Positions 7,986 to 19,661 are shown, counted from the stretch's first letter. The stretch: 64,000 bases of DNA from Acetobacter garciniae (GCF_017377735.1 NZ_JAFVMH010000001.1:434001-498000); one strand, 5' to 3'. Notes: generated by a model from the sequence alone, not told the origin. Numbers and translations are program-made.

Positions 7986-9537
7986 AATTTTTGTCTTTCT
8001 GGATAAAGGACGGCAGGAACGGATTGTCCGTCTGCATGGAATCCTTGCTGGGCAGTTCCGATGCCTCCCACCCGCCGCCAAGCGCGCTGACCAGGCTGAC
8101 GGAGTCCAGCATGCGGCTCTGCTGGATCGACAGCGCGGTCTGTGCATTGGACAGGGCCGTGACTTCGGCCGTGATGACGGTGGTATAGATCTGTGTGCCC
8201 GCCATATACTGGTTGAACGCAATGCTGGCCGCGCGGGTGGCGGCGTCCAGGGCCACGGCCTGCTGGGTGGCCTGGTCCGACAGCACCCGCAGATTGGCCA
8301 ACTGGTCTTCCACTTCCTGCAGGGCGGTCAGGACCGTCTGGCGATAGGCGGCGGTATAGTAATCGTAATTCGTATCCGCCTCACGCACCGCGGCGGTTCT
8401 TGAACCGCCCGAGAACAGGGTCTCCGTGGCCGAAGCGCCCAGCGACCAGATCCGGTTGGCCACCTGCACCAGCGCGCCCACCGGGTCGCCGCTGTAGGAA
8501 TAGGAGGCCGTCAGCTTCACATCCGGGTAGAAGGCGGCAATGGCTGCACCGATCTGGGCGTTATATTCCTCCATCCGGCGTTCGGCCGCCGCAATATCGG
8601 GCCTGCGTTCCAGCAACTGGGCGGGCACAGTCACCGGAATGGGCGGAATGGTGCGAGAGAGCGCGCCGCGCGGGATGGAAAGTTCTGCCGGGGGCTTGCC
8701 GATCAGGATGGCGATGGCGTGTTCGTACTGCGCGCGCGCGGCATCTGTGGCGGTGGCCTGGGCCCGTGTCTGTTCAAGCTGGGTCTTGGCCTGCATGAGC
8801 GTCGTGGGGTCGGCCGTGCCCGCGTTATACTGGTTCTGGGTGATCTGGTAGGAGCGTTCGTAAAACGCCACGTTGCGGTCCAGCAGGTCGCGCAGGCTGT
8901 CCTCGTAGCGCATGTTGAAATAGGCCGTGGCCAACTGGGCCTGGTAGGACAGCCTGGCATTGGCCAGGTCGGCCGCACTGGCCTGGGCCTCGGTCACCTG
9001 GGCCTGGATCTGGCGGCGGATCTTGCCCCACAGATCCAGATCCCACGATGCGGTGGGCCCCATGGCATAGGTGTTCTCGGTCGAATTGGAGGCCGCACTG
9101 GTTTCCGTGCCGCCATAATTGATGATGGTGCCAGAAGAGCGCGAACCACGCCCGGAGCTTTGGCGGTTGAAGGACAAAGCCCCGCTCAGGGTGGGGAAAA
9201 GCTGCGCGCGCACGGCGTTGATGGTCGCACGTGCATTGCGGTAGCGGGCTTCGTACTGCGCCACGTTCTGGTTGTTGATTTCGACCTGGGCTTCCAGCCC
9301 GCTCAGCACCGGGTCGTTATAGATCGTCCACCACGCCCCCTTGGGCAGGCTGGCCATCTGCGGCTTGGCGTAGTCCCAGCCGGGGGCAGGGCGCAGTTCC
9401 TTGAACTGGGGGGAAACAATGGCTGCGGGCCGCTTGTAATTCGGCCCGACCATGCACCCGGTCAGGACCAGCGGGGTCAGCAGCGTGCCAATGCGCCAGA
9501 AGCCGCTACGGGACGAAAAGAAAGATGACGGAGGCAT
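7984..9537 (-). CDS. RND efflux outer-membrane channel lipoprotein (NodT/OprM family)
   Basis: This is the outer-membrane exit duct of a tripartite efflux pump. The 517-residue protein has a lipoprotein signal ending LTGC (Cys28), followed by MVGPNYKRP, the classic start of NodT-family factors. Two OEP repeats with long coiled helices follow, for example SYQITQNQYNAGTADPTTLM and AFNQYMAGTQIYTTVITAEV. ATG 9537 overlaps the stop of the upstream RND pump gene, so it is the last gene of the four-gene operon. Some homologues are annotated as cusC/oprM. The substrate is unknown. Confidence 0.93.
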   Translation of the reverse strand: MPPSSFFSSRSGFWRIGTLLTPLVLTGCMVGPNYKRPAAIVSPQFKELRPAPGWDYAKPQMASLPKGAWWTIYNDPVLSGLEAQVEINNQNVAQYEARYRNARATINAVRAQLFPTLSGALSFNRQSSGRGSRSSGTIINYGGTETSAASNSTENTYAMGPTASWDLDLWGKIRRQIQAQVTEAQASAADLANARLSYQAQLATAYFNMRYEDSLRDLLDRNVAFYERSYQITQNQYNAGTADPTTLMQAKTQLEQTRAQATATDAARAQYEHAIAILIGKPPAELSIPRGALSRTIPPIPVTVPAQLLERRPDIAAAERRMEEYNAQIGAAIAAFYPDVKLTASYSYSGDPVGALVQVANRIWSLGASATETLFSGGSRTAAVREADTNYDYYTAAYRQTVLTALQEVEDQLANLRVLSDQATQQAVALDAATRAASIAFNQYMAGTQIYTTVITAEVTALSNAQTALSIQQSRMLDSVSLVSALGGGWEASELPSKDSMQTDNPFLPSFIQKDKN

Positions 9538-12500
9538 CAGCTATCCTGCTTGGTGGTGCGGAAAAAGAACGGGCGAAGGCGCAGGTTCAGGGCTCGCAGT
9601 CGTAATCTGTCGAGTGTCAGGTAAATGACAGGCGTGGTGTAAAGGGTCAGCGCCTGGCTGACAATCAACCCGCCTACAATGGCAATACCCAGCGGGCGGC
9701 GCAATTCGGACCCGTATCCATGGGCGACGATAAGGGGGGCCGCCCCCAGCGCTGCGGCGGCCGAGGTCATGATAATGGGACGAAAGCGCAGCAGGCAGGC
9801 CGAGCGTATGGCGTCCAGCGGCGTGTGCCCGCCCTCGCGCTCGGCCGTAATGGCGAAATCGACCAGCATGATGGCGTTTTTCTTGACGATACCGATCAGC
9901 AGGATAACCCCGATCAGCGCGATAAGGGAGAATTCCTCCCCCGCCATCTGCAACGCCAGCAGCGCACCCACCCCGGCCGAAGGCAGGGTGGACAGGATCG
10001 TCAGCGGATGCACGTAGCTTTCGTACAGGATGCCCAGCGTGACATAGACCGCAACAAGCGCTGCCAGGATCAGCACCGGTTCGTTATTGACCGATTTCTG
10101 GAACTGCGCCGCATTGCCTGCGAAACTGCCCTGCACCGTATTGGGCATATGCAGGGCGACCCGTGTTTCGTTGATGATCTGGGTTGCCTGCCCCAGCGAG
10201 ACACCCTTGGCCAGGTTGAAGGAGATGGTCGCCGCCACGGCCTGGCCGTCATGGTTGACCGACAGGGCCGTATGCGTGGGCACCAGGGTCGAGACCAGTG
10301 TCAGCGGCACCATGGCTTCGGACGAGGTGCTGACGGCCGAGCCGCTGGAAGCCCCGGCCCCGCCCGCCAGGGAGTTGGCGATCTGGTTCTTGAAGGACAG
10401 CGCACTCTGGCTGGTCGATGTGCTGGTGACGCTGGTGTCGGTGGCGTTTCTGACACGGATGGTGTTCGACGCCGTGCCGCCGGACGCCGAACCGCCCGAC
10501 ACGCTGATCCATACCTGCTTGAGGCTTTCCGGGCTGGACCATTTGGCGGGATCGGCTTCCATGATGACACGGTACTGGTTCAGCCGGTTGTAGATGACCG
10601 ATGCCGAACGCTGGCCAAATGCATCGTAGAGCGTGTTGGACAGAAGCTGGGGCGTGATATTGACGCGTGATGACGTATCGCGATCGATCTGGGTGTTGAT
10701 CGCGCTGCCCGCCTCCTGCACGTCCGACGACAGGTCCGTCAGTTCGGGGTGGGTGCGCAGGGCCGCCAGCAGCTTGTCCGTCCAGCTATAAAGGCTTGTG
10801 GCGTCATTGCCCGAGAGCGAATACTGGTAGGCCGCGTTGCTCTGGCGCGCCCCGGTGCGGATACTGCCCGGCTCCATCAGGAAGAACTGCGCGCCCACCA
10901 GCTTGCGCAGCTTGCGGTTGACGCGGGCGATCAGGTCCGTTGGGGTGTCGGTGCGTTCGCTCTTGTCCTTGAGCTGAAGGAACAGGTTGGCCTGGTTGGA
11001 AGAACCACGGCCGCCGATAAAGGACGAAACGCTCTGCACGTCCTTGTCGTGGATCAGCACATCCTGCACGCCGGTCAGCTTTTCGCTCAGCGCCGCGAAG
11101 GATACCGACTGGTCACCCATCAGGTGGCCCATCATGATGCCCGTATCCTCGACGGGGAAAAACCCCTTGGGCATTTGCAGGAACAGCGCCACGATCAGCA
11201 CCAGTGTCGCGGGTATGCTGCACAGCACCAGCCGGTTGTGGCGCAGGGCCACGTCCAGCGAACGCGCATAGCCTGCCTGCAACATGTCCAGAAAACGCAG
11301 GATGCCGCCGGTGATGGCGCGGTAGAGCCTCGATCCCCCCGTCGTCCCACCCGCCGGCTTGCCAGACGGCCGCAGCAGATACGCCGCCATCATGGGGGTG
11401 AGGGTCAGCGACAGCACCAGCGAGATCATGATGGTGATGGTGATGGTGATGGCGAATTCATGGAACAGCCGCCCCGCCAGCCCACCCATGAGCATGATGG
11501 GCAGGAACACCGCCACCAGCGAGATGGAAATGGAGGTAACCGTAAAGGCGACCTCGCTACTGCCCTTGATGGCGGCCTCACGCGGGGGGAAGCCCTGCTC
11601 TATGTAGCGGGCGATGTTTTCCGTCACCACGATGGCGTCATCCACCACGAAGCCGGTGGAGACCGTCAGCGCCATGAGCGACATGTTGTCCAGCGAAAAG
11701 CCGCACAGCGCCATGAAGCCGAAGGTCGCGATGATGGATGTGGGCACCACCACGGCGGGGATCAGTGTCATGCGGGCCGAATGCAGGAAAAACAGCACCA
11801 CCAGCACCACCAGCACCACCGAAATGATCAGCGTGAGCTGCGTATCCGCCAAGGCCGCGCGAATGGTCAGCGACCGGTCAAGGGCCACATGCAGGTCCAC
11901 CCCGCCGGGCAGGGCCGATTCCAGCATGGGCAGTTGCGCGTTGATCTGGTCGACCGTGCGGATCACGTTGGCCCCGGCCTGGGCGAAGGCCACGGCAATA
12001 ATGGAAGGCTGGCCGTTGTAATAGCCGGCGTTGCGCAGGTCTTCCACGCTGTCGCGCACCTCGGCCACGTCGGCCAGGCGGACGGGGCGGCTGTTGCGCC
12101 AGGCAATGATCAGGTCGCGATAGCCCTGGGCCTGGCTGACCTGGTCGTTCGTGTCCAGGGTAAAGCGCATGCCGTTCTGGTCTATGATCCCCTTGGGCGT
12201 ATGCGCATTGGCCGAGGCAAGGGCTGCGCGGATATCCTCGAAGCTGACACCGTAGCGGAACAGGGGCAGGGGGTTGATTTCGGCCCGGATGGCGGGCAGG
12301 GCGCTGCCGCTGATATCGACCTGGCCCACGCCGTCAATGGCGGAAAGGTGCTGGAGCAGCACATTGGTGGCGTAGTCGTAAAGCTGCGCGCGGGTATGGG
12401 TGGCCGATGTCAGCGTGAAGATCAGGATCGGCGCGCCGTTGGGGTTTGCTTTGCGGTAGCTGGGGTTCTGCCGCAGGGTGGAGGGCATGTCCGCCCGCGC

Positions 12501-12842
12501 GGCCTGGAGTGCGGCCTCCACATCGCGCGCGGCGCCGTTGATATCGCGGTTGAGCGAGAATTGCAGCGTAATCCGCGTCTGGCTGTCCGAGGACTGGGAT
12601 GTCATTTCCGTGACATCGGCAATCTGGCCCAGATGGCGCTCCAGCGGGGCTGCCACCGCACTCGCCACTTCCTCGGGCGAGCCACCGGGCTGGCGCGCCT
12701 GGATCTGGATCACCGGCAGGTCCACATTGGGCAGGTCCGAGACCGGCAGGCTGCGATAGCCCAGCAGCCCCGCCAGGACCAGCGCCATGGCCAGCAGGGT
12801 GGTGGCGACCGGCCGGGCAATGAAAAACCGGCTGATGCTCAC
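9537..12842 (-). CDS. RND efflux pump, second subunit (MdtC-like)
   Basis: This is an inner-membrane proton-driven exporter of the HAE1 family. The 1101-residue protein begins [20 protein letters not shown] and carries the expected 12 membrane segments with two large periplasmic loops. The TM4 region [20 protein letters not shown] holds the paired aspartates of proton relay. GTG 12842 is chosen because it overlaps the preceding stop as GTGA, the same coupling used at the other junctions. An ATG at 12899 in the same frame would add 19 residues and lacks a ribosome site. A hexamer repeat at 11431-11448 encodes alternating Ile-Thr in a membrane helix. Confidence 0.94.
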   Translation of the reverse strand: MSISRFFIARPVATTLLAMALVLAGLLGYRSLPVSDLPNVDLPVIQIQARQPGGSPEEVASAVAAPLERHLGQIADVTEMTSQSSDSQTRITLQFSLNRDINGAARDVEAALQAARADMPSTLRQNPSYRKANPNGAPILIFTLTSATHTRAQLYDYATNVLLQHLSAIDGVGQVDISGSALPAIRAEINPLPLFRYGVSFEDIRAALASANAHTPKGIIDQNGMRFTLDTNDQVSQAQGYRDLIIAWRNSRPVRLADVAEVRDSVEDLRNAGYYNGQPSIIAVAFAQAGANVIRTVDQINAQLPMLESALPGGVDLHVALDRSLTIRAALADTQLTLIISVVLVVLVVLFFLHSARMTLIPAVVVPTSIIATFGFMALCGFSLDNMSLMALTVSTGFVVDDAIVVTENIARYIEQGFPPREAAIKGSSEVAFTVTSISISLVAVFLPIMLMGGLAGRLFHEFAITITITIMISLVLSLTLTPMMAAYLLRPSGKPAGGTTGGSRLYRAITGGILRFLDMLQAGYARSLDVALRHNRLVLCSIPATLVLIVALFLQMPKGFFPVEDTGIMMGHLMGDQSVSFAALSEKLTGVQDVLIHDKDVQSVSSFIGGRGSSNQANLFLQLKDKSERTDTPTDLIARVNRKLRKLVGAQFFLMEPGSIRTGARQSNAAYQYSLSGNDATSLYSWTDKLLAALRTHPELTDLSSDVQEAGSAINTQIDRDTSSRVNITPQLLSNTLYDAFGQRSASVIYNRLNQYRVIMEADPAKWSSPESLKQVWISVSGGSASGGTASNTIRVRNATDTSVTSTSTSQSALSFKNQIANSLAGGAGASSGSAVSTSSEAMVPLTLVSTLVPTHTALSVNHDGQAVAATISFNLAKGVSLGQATQIINETRVALHMPNTVQGSFAGNAAQFQKSVNNEPVLILAALVAVYVTLGILYESYVHPLTILSTLPSAGVGALLALQMAGEEFSLIALIGVILLIGIVKKNAIMLVDFAITAEREGGHTPLDAIRSACLLRFRPIIMTSAAAALGAAPLIVAHGYGSELRRPLGIAIVGGLIVSQALTLYTTPVIYLTLDRLRLRALNLRLRPFFFRTTKQDS
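11431..11448. repeat. ATGGTG hexamer repeat, three exact copies, in the RND pump gene
   Basis: Three exact ATGGTG units are flanked by near copies (11425-11430 and 11449-11454). On the coding strand they give Ile-Thr pairs within a transmembrane helix. Slippage would add or remove two residues without a frameshift. Confidence 0.7.
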
Positions 12843-15800
12843 GGGTGAGCGGGCCCGGTCGTGGGTTGGGCCGGTGGGGTCGGGTGGCGCGTCTTCCATT
12901 TATGCGCCCAGGTGTCGAGTGTCAGGTAAATGACCGGTGTCGTGAACAGCGTCAGCAGTTGCGACAGCGCCAGCCCGCCGATAATGGCCAGCCCGAGCGG
13001 GAAGCGCAGTTCCGAACCCGTCCCGTGCGAGATGACCATGGGCACCGCCCCCAGCATGGCGGCCAGTGTCGTCATAAGGATAGGGCGAAAACGCAGGGTT
13101 GCGGCGGTTCGGATGGATTGCAGGGAATCCATGCCGTGTTCGCGTTCGGCATCCAGGGCGAAGTCGATCATCATGATGGCGTTTTTCTTGACGATGCCGA
13201 TCAGCAGCACGATGCCGATAATGCCCATGACATCCAGCCCCGCCCCCGCGACCATGAGCGTGAGCAGCGCGCCGATAGCCGCCGATGGCAACGTGGACAG
13301 GATGGTGATCGGGTGGATGAAGCTTTCGTACAGAACGCCCAGCACGATATAGACCGCGACAAGGGCGGCCACCACCAGGAACATTTCATTGCCCAGCGAG
13401 CCTTCGAAGGCCGCCGCCGTTCCCTGGAACGATGTCTGGAAGGCCGACGGCAGGCCGATCTCCTTTTCCACCCGGCGGATGGCCGCCGTCGCATCCCCCA
13501 GCGCGTAGCCGGGGCGGATGTTGAAGGAAATGGTCGTGGCCGGGAACTGCCCGAAATGGGTCAGCAGCAGGGGGGCCGTCTCCCGCGTGACGGTGGTGAC
13601 GGCGGCCAGCGGCACCAGCCCGGAGGTGGGCGAACGCGTGGGGCCGGACGAGCTTTCCCCCGCATTGCCGCTGATGCCGGGCAGGTAAAGCTGGTCGAGC
13701 GATGTCAGCGAACGCTGGAAGCGCGGATCGGCCTCCAGGATCACGCGGTACTGGTTGGCCTGGGTATAGATGGTGGAAATCTGCCGCTGGCCGAAACTGT
13801 CATACAGCACGTTATCGACCGTCTGCGGGGTAATGGAGTAGCGTGCCCCCGTCGCCCGGTCCAGCGTGACGCGCGCGACCAGCCCCGCCGCCTGCAGGTC
13901 CGATGTCACGTCCATGAGCGAGGGCTCGGCCTGCAGGCGCTCGATCAGCTTGGGCACCCAGGTCTTGAACGCGTTGTAATCGGGGTTTTCGAGCAGGAAC
14001 TGGTATTGTGTCGCTGTTACGGTCGTATCGAGCGAAAGATCCTGCACGGGTTGCAGATACAGCCTGATGCCGGGCACCTGTGCGGTTTCCTGTTCCAAGC
14101 GCTGGGCGATCTGCGTTGCCGATCCGCTGCGGTCGTCATGGGCCTTGAGGTTGATCAGGAAACGGCCCTGGTTGAGGGTCGCGTTCTGCCCGTCCACCCC
14201 CACGAAGGAGGAGAGCGAGACCACATCGGGGTCCTTGAGCAGGACGCGGGCCAGTTCCTGCTGGTGTTCCTTCATGCTGTCGAAGGAAATGGTCTGTTCC
14301 GCAACGGAAATGCCCTGGATGATCCCCGTATCCTGCACGGGAAAGAACCCCTTGGGAATGAACCAGCCCAGAATGCCCGTCAGCACCAGCGTGCCCACGG
14401 CCACCCCGAGTGTAAGCCGCCGGTGGAGCAGGACCACGTCGAGCATGCGGTCATATCCCGCGATCAGCTTTTCGGTCGCGATCTCCATCCGCGCGGACAG
14501 GCGCTGGAAGAATGTCGCGGCCTGCGTCGTGTCATGGGGGCGTTCGGACAGGATGCGCGCGCACATCATGGGCACCAGTGTCAGGGACACCACGGCGGAA
14601 ATGATGATGGTCGCAGACAGGGTCAGCGCGAATTCATGGAACAGGCGGCCCACCACGTCGCTCATGAACAAAAGCGGGATCAGCACCGCGATCAGCGAGA
14701 TCGTCAGCGAGATGATGGTGAACCCGATCTCCCCCGAACCCTTGAGGGCCGCGGTCATTCGGTCCTCACCCGCTTCCACGTAGCGCGAGATGTTCTCGAT
14801 CATCACGATGGCGTCGTCCACCACGAAGCCGGTGGCGATGGTCAGCGCCATGAGCGAGAGGTTATCGAGCGAAAAGCCCAGCAGGTACATGATCGCCAGC
14901 GTGCCGATAATGGAAAGCGGCACGGACAGGCTGGGGATGATGGTGGCCGGGATATTGCGCAGGAACACGAAAATGACGGCCACGACCAGCACAAGGGCTA
15001 GAAACAGTTCGACCTGTACATCGGCCACCGATGCGCGGATGGTGGTGGTGCGGTCCGTCAGCGGCGTGACATCGATGCCCGGCGGCAGGGTTTCGCGCAG
15101 GGCGGGCAGAGCGGCCTTGATGTTGTCCACCACCTCGATCACGTTCGCACCGGGCTGGCGCTGCACGTTCATGACCAGGGCCGGGGTCAGGTTCGACCAC
15201 GCGGCAAGCTGCGTGTTTTCCGCCCCGATCACCACCGTGGCGATATCGCGCACGCGCACCGGCCCGCTATCCTGATACGCGATCACCTGGTTGAGCAGCA
15301 TGTCCGTGTTGGTGATCTGGCCATCGACCCGCAAGGTCGCCGCCCGCTTGGGCCCGTCGAACGTGCCTGTGGGGGAATTGATGTTCACGTTGCCGATGGT
15401 CGTGCGCAGCGTGTCCATGTCGATGCCGTAGGATGTCAGCTTGGGCACGTTCACCCGCACCCGTATGGCCTTGCGGTTGCCGCCCGACAGGGTCACCAGC
15501 CCCACGCCCGAAATCTGGCTGATCTTCTGCGCCAGGCGGGTGTCCACGTAGTCTTCCACCTCCGGCAGGGGGATGGTGGAGGATGAAATGCCCAGTGTCA
15601 GCACCGGCGCGTCAGCCGGGTTGATCTTGGCGTAGATCGGGGGGGCGGGCAGGTCGGTGGGCAGCAGGGAATTGGCCTGGTTGATGGCGGCCTGCACCTC
15701 CTGCTCCGCCACGTCCATGGACATGGACAGCCCGAAGCGCAGCGTGATGATGGATGCCCCGCCCGATGAACGCGATGTCATCTGGTCCAGCCCGGGCATC

Positions 15801-16018
15801 TGCCCGAACTGGGTTTCCAGCGGCGCGGTGACGGAGGTTTCCATCACGTCGGGGCCGGCGCCGGGGTAGAAGGTCTGCACCGTAATGGTGGGGTAATCCA
15901 CCTGCGGCAGGGCTGATACGGGCAGGAAATGGTAGCCCAGCAGGCCGACCAGGAAAATGGCCAGCATCAGCAGGGTGGTGGCGACCGGCCTGCGGATGAA
16001 AAGGGCTGAAGGGTTCAC
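12839..16018 (-). CDS. RND efflux pump, first subunit (MdtB-like)
   Basis: This is a second, different HAE1-family RND protein of 1059 residues. It starts [20 protein letters not shown] and has [20 protein letters not shown] with the proton-relay aspartates. Two adjacent non-identical RND genes with one adaptor match the MdtABC plan, in which the working pump is an MdtB2-MdtC heterotrimer. GTG 16018 overlaps the adaptor stop (GTGA), and its own stop overlaps the next start. The substrate cannot be predicted; MdtABC relatives export bile salts, novobiocin and some metals. Confidence 0.94.
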   Translation of the reverse strand: MNPSALFIRRPVATTLLMLAIFLVGLLGYHFLPVSALPQVDYPTITVQTFYPGAGPDVMETSVTAPLETQFGQMPGLDQMTSRSSGGASIITLRFGLSMSMDVAEQEVQAAINQANSLLPTDLPAPPIYAKINPADAPVLTLGISSSTIPLPEVEDYVDTRLAQKISQISGVGLVTLSGGNRKAIRVRVNVPKLTSYGIDMDTLRTTIGNVNINSPTGTFDGPKRAATLRVDGQITNTDMLLNQVIAYQDSGPVRVRDIATVVIGAENTQLAAWSNLTPALVMNVQRQPGANVIEVVDNIKAALPALRETLPPGIDVTPLTDRTTTIRASVADVQVELFLALVLVVAVIFVFLRNIPATIIPSLSVPLSIIGTLAIMYLLGFSLDNLSLMALTIATGFVVDDAIVMIENISRYVEAGEDRMTAALKGSGEIGFTIISLTISLIAVLIPLLFMSDVVGRLFHEFALTLSATIIISAVVSLTLVPMMCARILSERPHDTTQAATFFQRLSARMEIATEKLIAGYDRMLDVVLLHRRLTLGVAVGTLVLTGILGWFIPKGFFPVQDTGIIQGISVAEQTISFDSMKEHQQELARVLLKDPDVVSLSSFVGVDGQNATLNQGRFLINLKAHDDRSGSATQIAQRLEQETAQVPGIRLYLQPVQDLSLDTTVTATQYQFLLENPDYNAFKTWVPKLIERLQAEPSLMDVTSDLQAAGLVARVTLDRATGARYSITPQTVDNVLYDSFGQRQISTIYTQANQYRVILEADPRFQRSLTSLDQLYLPGISGNAGESSSGPTRSPTSGLVPLAAVTTVTRETAPLLLTHFGQFPATTISFNIRPGYALGDATAAIRRVEKEIGLPSAFQTSFQGTAAAFEGSLGNEMFLVVAALVAVYIVLGVLYESFIHPITILSTLPSAAIGALLTLMVAGAGLDVMGIIGIVLLIGIVKKNAIMMIDFALDAEREHGMDSLQSIRTAATLRFRPILMTTLAAMLGAVPMVISHGTGSELRFPLGLAIIGGLALSQLLTLFTTPVIYLTLDTWAHKWKTRHPTPPAQPTTGPAHP

Positions 16019-17454
16019 GGTGTCGAACCACCCTGCGCGCTACCGGGGGCGCCGCCCTGGGCGGGCGACGTTCCGGGGGGCGTGCCCGGCGGTGAGCCAG
16101 CCGGAACACCCGGAGCCGAACCGGAAGACGTGCCAGAAGGAGCGCCAGAAGGCGTGCCGGAGGGAATGGCGGAGGTGCCGGCAGGCGCCGCGTCAGGGGC
16201 CGCAGGGGTCTGCGGTTGCGTCGCCGTGCTGCCCTGCGCGCTGGCAGGGGTGGCGTCGGGTATGGTGACCTTCGAGCCGTCGCGCAGGTGGTCGGTGCCG
16301 TCCGTTACCACGCGATCGCCATCCTTCAGCCCCGTGGTCACGACCGTGTTGGTTCCGTCCGACACGGTGGTGGCGACGGGCTGCACACCTACCGTGCTGT
16401 CGGGCTTGACCACATAGACAAACTGGCCGGACGGGCCCGTCTGCAACGCCGTGACCGGCAGCAGCAGCACGTTGTCCAGCGTCTTGACCAGCAGGCGCGC
16501 ATTGACGAACTGGTTGGGGAACAGATGTTCATCCGCATTGGGGAAAATGGCGCGCAGGCGCACGGTGCCCGTTGCGGTGTCGATGGCGCTATCGAGCGCG
16601 CTGACCGTGCCATCAGCAATTTTCTGGGTGTTGGCACTGTTCCAGGCTTCGACCGCAAGCGGCCTGTTGGCCTGCAATTCGTCAAGCACCTGGGGAAGCT
16701 GGTCCTGGGGCAGGGTGAAGATGACCGAGATCGGTTGCATTTGCGTCAAAATCGCAAGTCCGCCCGATTGCGCGGCCGTCACGTAATTGCCGCGGTCCAC
16801 CGCGCGAATGCCAATGCGCCCATCGACCGGGGCGGTGATATGGCAGTAGATCAGTTGCAGTTTTTCATTATCCACCAGCGCCTGGTCGGCCTTGACCGTC
16901 CCTTCAAGCTGCTCGACCGTGAATTCCTGGTCCCGCGCGGTCTTGGCGTCGATACTGTCCTGCTTGATCAGCCGCTGGTAGCGCGCATTGTCCACCCGCG
17001 CCTGCTCCAACTGCGCCTTCGCGCTGTCAAGCTGGCCCTGGTACTGGTCTAGCAGAACCTGGTAGGGGCGGGGGTCGATGATCGCCAGCAGGTCGCCTTT
17101 ATGGACATGCTGGCCTTCGGTGAACAGCACATCGGTCAGGTAGCCGTCCACGCGGGTCTGCACGGTCACGTTGGTGACGGGCACCACCGTGCCCAGTTCC
17201 GTCAGCACCACGGGCATGGCCCCGGCATGGACGGTCTGCACCGCCACGGGCTGGGCCGTGCTGCCGGCACCGCCGCTACGGCTGTGCCGGCCGCCATGCG
17301 AACCGGTGGTGCTGCTGTGGGGGCGCAGGAAGGCAAAGCCGAGCACACCAGCCCCGACTAGGACCACGCCCGCAAGCATAAGCCATTTTCTGCGTGGAGC
17401 GGGCGGGATGGCAGTAGGGGAAGGCGAAGGGGTGGCCTGACTGTGTTCGTCCAT
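16015..17454 (-). CDS. RND efflux periplasmic adaptor (MdtA-like)
   Basis: This adaptor links the inner-membrane pump to the outer-membrane channel. The 479-residue protein has an N-terminal membrane anchor (about 23-44) and a barrel-sandwich/lipoyl half-motif [21 protein letters not shown] hairpin follows, then the second half-motif [20 protein letters not shown] and a membrane-proximal barrel. The last ~70 residues are an unusual Gly/Pro/Ser/Thr/Ala-rich tail with repeats like [13 protein letters not shown], much longer than in E. coli MdtA. It is the first gene of the pump operon. Confidence 0.93.
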   Translation of the reverse strand: MDEHSQATPSPSPTAIPPAPRRKWLMLAGVVLVGAGVLGFAFLRPHSSTTGSHGGRHSRSGGAGSTAQPVAVQTVHAGAMPVVLTELGTVVPVTNVTVQTRVDGYLTDVLFTEGQHVHKGDLLAIIDPRPYQVLLDQYQGQLDSAKAQLEQARVDNARYQRLIKQDSIDAKTARDQEFTVEQLEGTVKADQALVDNEKLQLIYCHITAPVDGRIGIRAVDRGNYVTAAQSGGLAILTQMQPISVIFTLPQDQLPQVLDELQANRPLAVEAWNSANTQKIADGTVSALDSAIDTATGTVRLRAIFPNADEHLFPNQFVNARLLVKTLDNVLLLPVTALQTGPSGQFVYVVKPDSTVGVQPVATTVSDGTNTVVTTGLKDGDRVVTDGTDHLRDGSKVTIPDATPASAQGSTATQPQTPAAPDAAPAGTSAIPSGTPSGAPSGTSSGSAPGVPAGSPPGTPPGTSPAQGGAPGSAQGGSTP

Positions 17455-17826
17455 GCAGCGCGTTTCTCGTTTACCTGAATTCTATGGGGCAGACAGGAGT
17501 GGCCTGGGCACAAGGGGAAATATTGTCTGATTATGTCTATCGTACGTCATATCTTCTGTGCGGGGCCGGGAGGAGAAGATCAAGTCTGTTGCCGAAATTT
17601 ACAACATAAAATCCAAATTATAATTACGTAATATCGTTAAAAATTGCGGGGGTATGTGCCAGCGCGCGAATGCGCCGTGCAAGTGCCGCCCGTACGCGGG
17701 CCGGGTACGGGCCGGAATGCGGCCAGAAGGCAAGGTCAAAGGCCAAAGCCAAAGGGCACGGCCTGGGATCAAGGGCAGGCCCAGCGGCAGGGTGCGCAGT
17801 CTATCCGGGCGTCGGGCAGTCGCGGG
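17455..17826. other. 372-base non-coding region upstream of the RND operon
   Basis: The half next to the RND adaptor, especially 17590-17640, is very AT-rich against a GC-rich background. It holds a perfect palindrome ATTACGTAAT (17623-17632), so it probably contains the pump operon promoter and perhaps an operator. The half next to the MFS gene is GC-rich with no clear terminator. No open frame here looks coding. Confidence 0.5.
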
Positions 17827-19221
17827 TCAGCCGCGGTTGCCGCTCATATCCGCCCCGGCCGAGGGCGAAAGCCGCGCGCTAAGCGGGGCCGCCAGCAGGG
17901 AGACAAGGCCGGTTACCAGGAACGCGGTCGAAAAATCGCCCAAGGTCGGTTCGGCATGGCCTTGCAGGCTGCCCATGACGGTCAGCGTGCCCGCCGCCAC
18001 GCAGATCCCGCCCGAGAGCATGATCTGCTGCATGGTGGAATACAGGCTGGTGGCCGCACTCATATGGGCTGCGGGAATATCCGCATACGCCACGGTGTTG
18101 TACGCCGTAAACTGCACCGCCTGCGCACCCCCCGCGATCACCAGGATCAGGGAGAGGGTCCAGAGCGGTTGGGAAGGCTGGAATGCCGCGATCATGATGA
18201 AAATGACCGCCGCCGAAACGCCGTTGACCATCAGCACGCGCCGAAACCCCCAGCGTTTGAGCACGGCGGGCACCAGCGGGCGTGTGACAATGGCGCCCAC
18301 AGGGGCGACAAAGGTGACAATCCCGCTTTGCGCGGCGTTCAGCCCCGTCCCGATTTGCAGGAAGGTGGGCAGCAGGAACGGCAGCGACCCCACCGCAATG
18401 CGCGATGCCGCCCCCGCCAGGACCGATATGCGGAAGGTGGCAAAGCGCATGAGGCCGAAATCCAGCAGCGGGGCGGTCGTGTGGCTTGCATGCCGGGCAT
18501 AGAGCCCGAGCAGCAGCCCCCCCGTGCCCAGCAGGCCCAGCCACAGCGCCCAGCTTCCCTGCGCATGGCTGAACAGTTCGGCGAAAATGGACAGGACAGC
18601 CAGCCCGCCCCCGGCCAGCCACAGGCCTTTCAGGTCGAAGGGCGGGGTATCGGTGTCCCGGATTTCGGGAATGAAACGCCATGTCATGGCCAGGCCCAGC
18701 AGCCCTACCGGCACGTTGAGGTAGAAATTCCACCGCCAAGACAGCCAGGTGGTAATGAAGCCGCCTACCACCGGACCCAGCAGGGGGCCCAGGGTCGCGG
18801 GCAGCATCATCCATGTCATGACGCGCACGAGCTGGTCGCGCGGGGTGCCGCGAATAATGGCCAGCCGCCCGACCGGCACCATCAGGGCCCCGCCCACGCC
18901 CTGGAGCATGCGCATGACCGCCAGAAAGGGCAGGGACTGCGCACGCGCGCACAGCAGCGAACTGCACACGAACATGCCGATGGCCGCCATCAGCACCGTG
19001 CGGCTGCCCAGCCTGTCGGCCAGCGCGCCGGACGCGGGAATGAAAATGGCGAGCCCGATAATGTAGGAGGTCAGTGCGACCGACGTTGCGACCGTGCCCA
19101 CATGCAGCGACTGCGCGATGGAGGGCAGGGCCGTGGCCAGCACGGTGCCGTCCATCTGCTCCATGAACAGCATGGATGAGACAGTCAGCGCGGTGAGCTG
19201 CGAATGTGTTACACTAGCCAT
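17827..19221 (-). CDS. DHA2-family MFS multidrug exporter
   Basis: This is a proton-coupled drug/solute exporter of the inner membrane. The 464-residue protein has about 14 membrane helices. It begins MASVTHSQLTALTVSSMLFM, followed by EQMDGTVLATALP, the DHA2 motif D1-like region. GALADRLGSRTVLM is the loop 2-3 motif A, and LLGPVVGGFITTWLSWRWNF is motif C plus the following loop. The start ATG at 19221 is set by this N-terminus. Codons further upstream lie in the divergent gene's leader. It may be its own transcription unit. Confidence 0.9.
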   Translation of the reverse strand: MASVTHSQLTALTVSSMLFMEQMDGTVLATALPSIAQSLHVGTVATSVALTSYIIGLAIFIPASGALADRLGSRTVLMAAIGMFVCSSLLCARAQSLPFLAVMRMLQGVGGALMVPVGRLAIIRGTPRDQLVRVMTWMMLPATLGPLLGPVVGGFITTWLSWRWNFYLNVPVGLLGLAMTWRFIPEIRDTDTPPFDLKGLWLAGGGLAVLSIFAELFSHAQGSWALWLGLLGTGGLLLGLYARHASHTTAPLLDFGLMRFATFRISVLAGAASRIAVGSLPFLLPTFLQIGTGLNAAQSGIVTFVAPVGAIVTRPLVPAVLKRWGFRRVLMVNGVSAAVIFIMIAAFQPSQPLWTLSLILVIAGGAQAVQFTAYNTVAYADIPAAHMSAATSLYSTMQQIMLSGGICVAAGTLTVMGSLQGHAEPTLGDFSTAFLVTGLVSLLAAPLSARLSPSAGADMSGNRG

Positions 19222-19338
19222 GCCTAGCCAGAGGCGTGTTTTTGCGGTCTGATGCAACACACAATCGTGCTGCCCGGGGCTGCACCCAAGGCGCCATGGC
19301 CCGAAGGCCGCACGGTTCAACGATGGAAGGACTACGTC

Positions 19339-19638
19339 ATGGCTGACGATAAAATCAAGAAAACCGAAGACAAGATCGAAGGTGTGGCTACCGATATCAA
19401 GGGGCATGTCAAGGATGCCGCCGGTGGCCTTACAGGGGATATCGGTCTGCAGGTCAGTGGCAAGTTCGACCAGTTCACGGGCCATATGCAGCAGGATTTC
19501 GCCGATCTTTACGACGAAGGCGAAGGTGTGGTGGAAAAAGCCGTGACCTTCGTGCGCGACAAGCCCCTGCTCTCCATCGGGCTTGTTTCGGCTGTCAGCC
19601 TGCTTCTGGGCTGGCTGCTGATCCCCCGCCGCAAGTGA
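19339..19638 (+). CDS. CsbD/DUF883-like membrane-tail stress protein
   Basis: This 99-residue protein has a CsbD-like hydrophilic start (MADDKIKKTEDKIEGVATD) and a helical middle. A DUF883-type C-terminal membrane anchor follows (VRDKPLLSIGLVSAVSLLLG) and ends in RRK. CsbD and ElaB/YqjD relatives are general stress proteins. ATG 19339 has GGAAGGA at 19325-19331. It is divergent from the MFS gene. The combination of a CsbD-like front and a DUF883-like anchor is inferred from motifs, and its job is unknown. Confidence 0.75.
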   Translation: MADDKIKKTEDKIEGVATDIKGHVKDAAGGLTGDIGLQVSGKFDQFTGHMQQDFADLYDEGEGVVEKAVTFVRDKPLLSIGLVSAVSLLLGWLLIPRRK

Positions 19639-19661
19639 TCTTTAAAAAATCATTTTGCCCG

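Noticed and set aside
11425-11454. Short tandem repeat considered as a CRISPR-like array
   Set aside because: Units are 6 bases without spacers and lie in coding sequence.
10749-12848. Long plus-strand reading frame antisense to the second RND gene
   Set aside because: It is His/Gln/Arg-rich and mirrors the codon pattern of the true gene; high GC at third positions keeps the opposite strand open.
12845-15001. Long plus-strand reading frame antisense to the first RND gene
   Set aside because: Same shadow effect, no recognisable domain, and the minus strand encodes a clear RND pump.
19643-19657. Possible CtrA box before rnhB-ccrM (TTAA then AAAATCATTTT)
   Set aside because: Only the first half fits the consensus; the second half is TTTT, so it was not called as a site.
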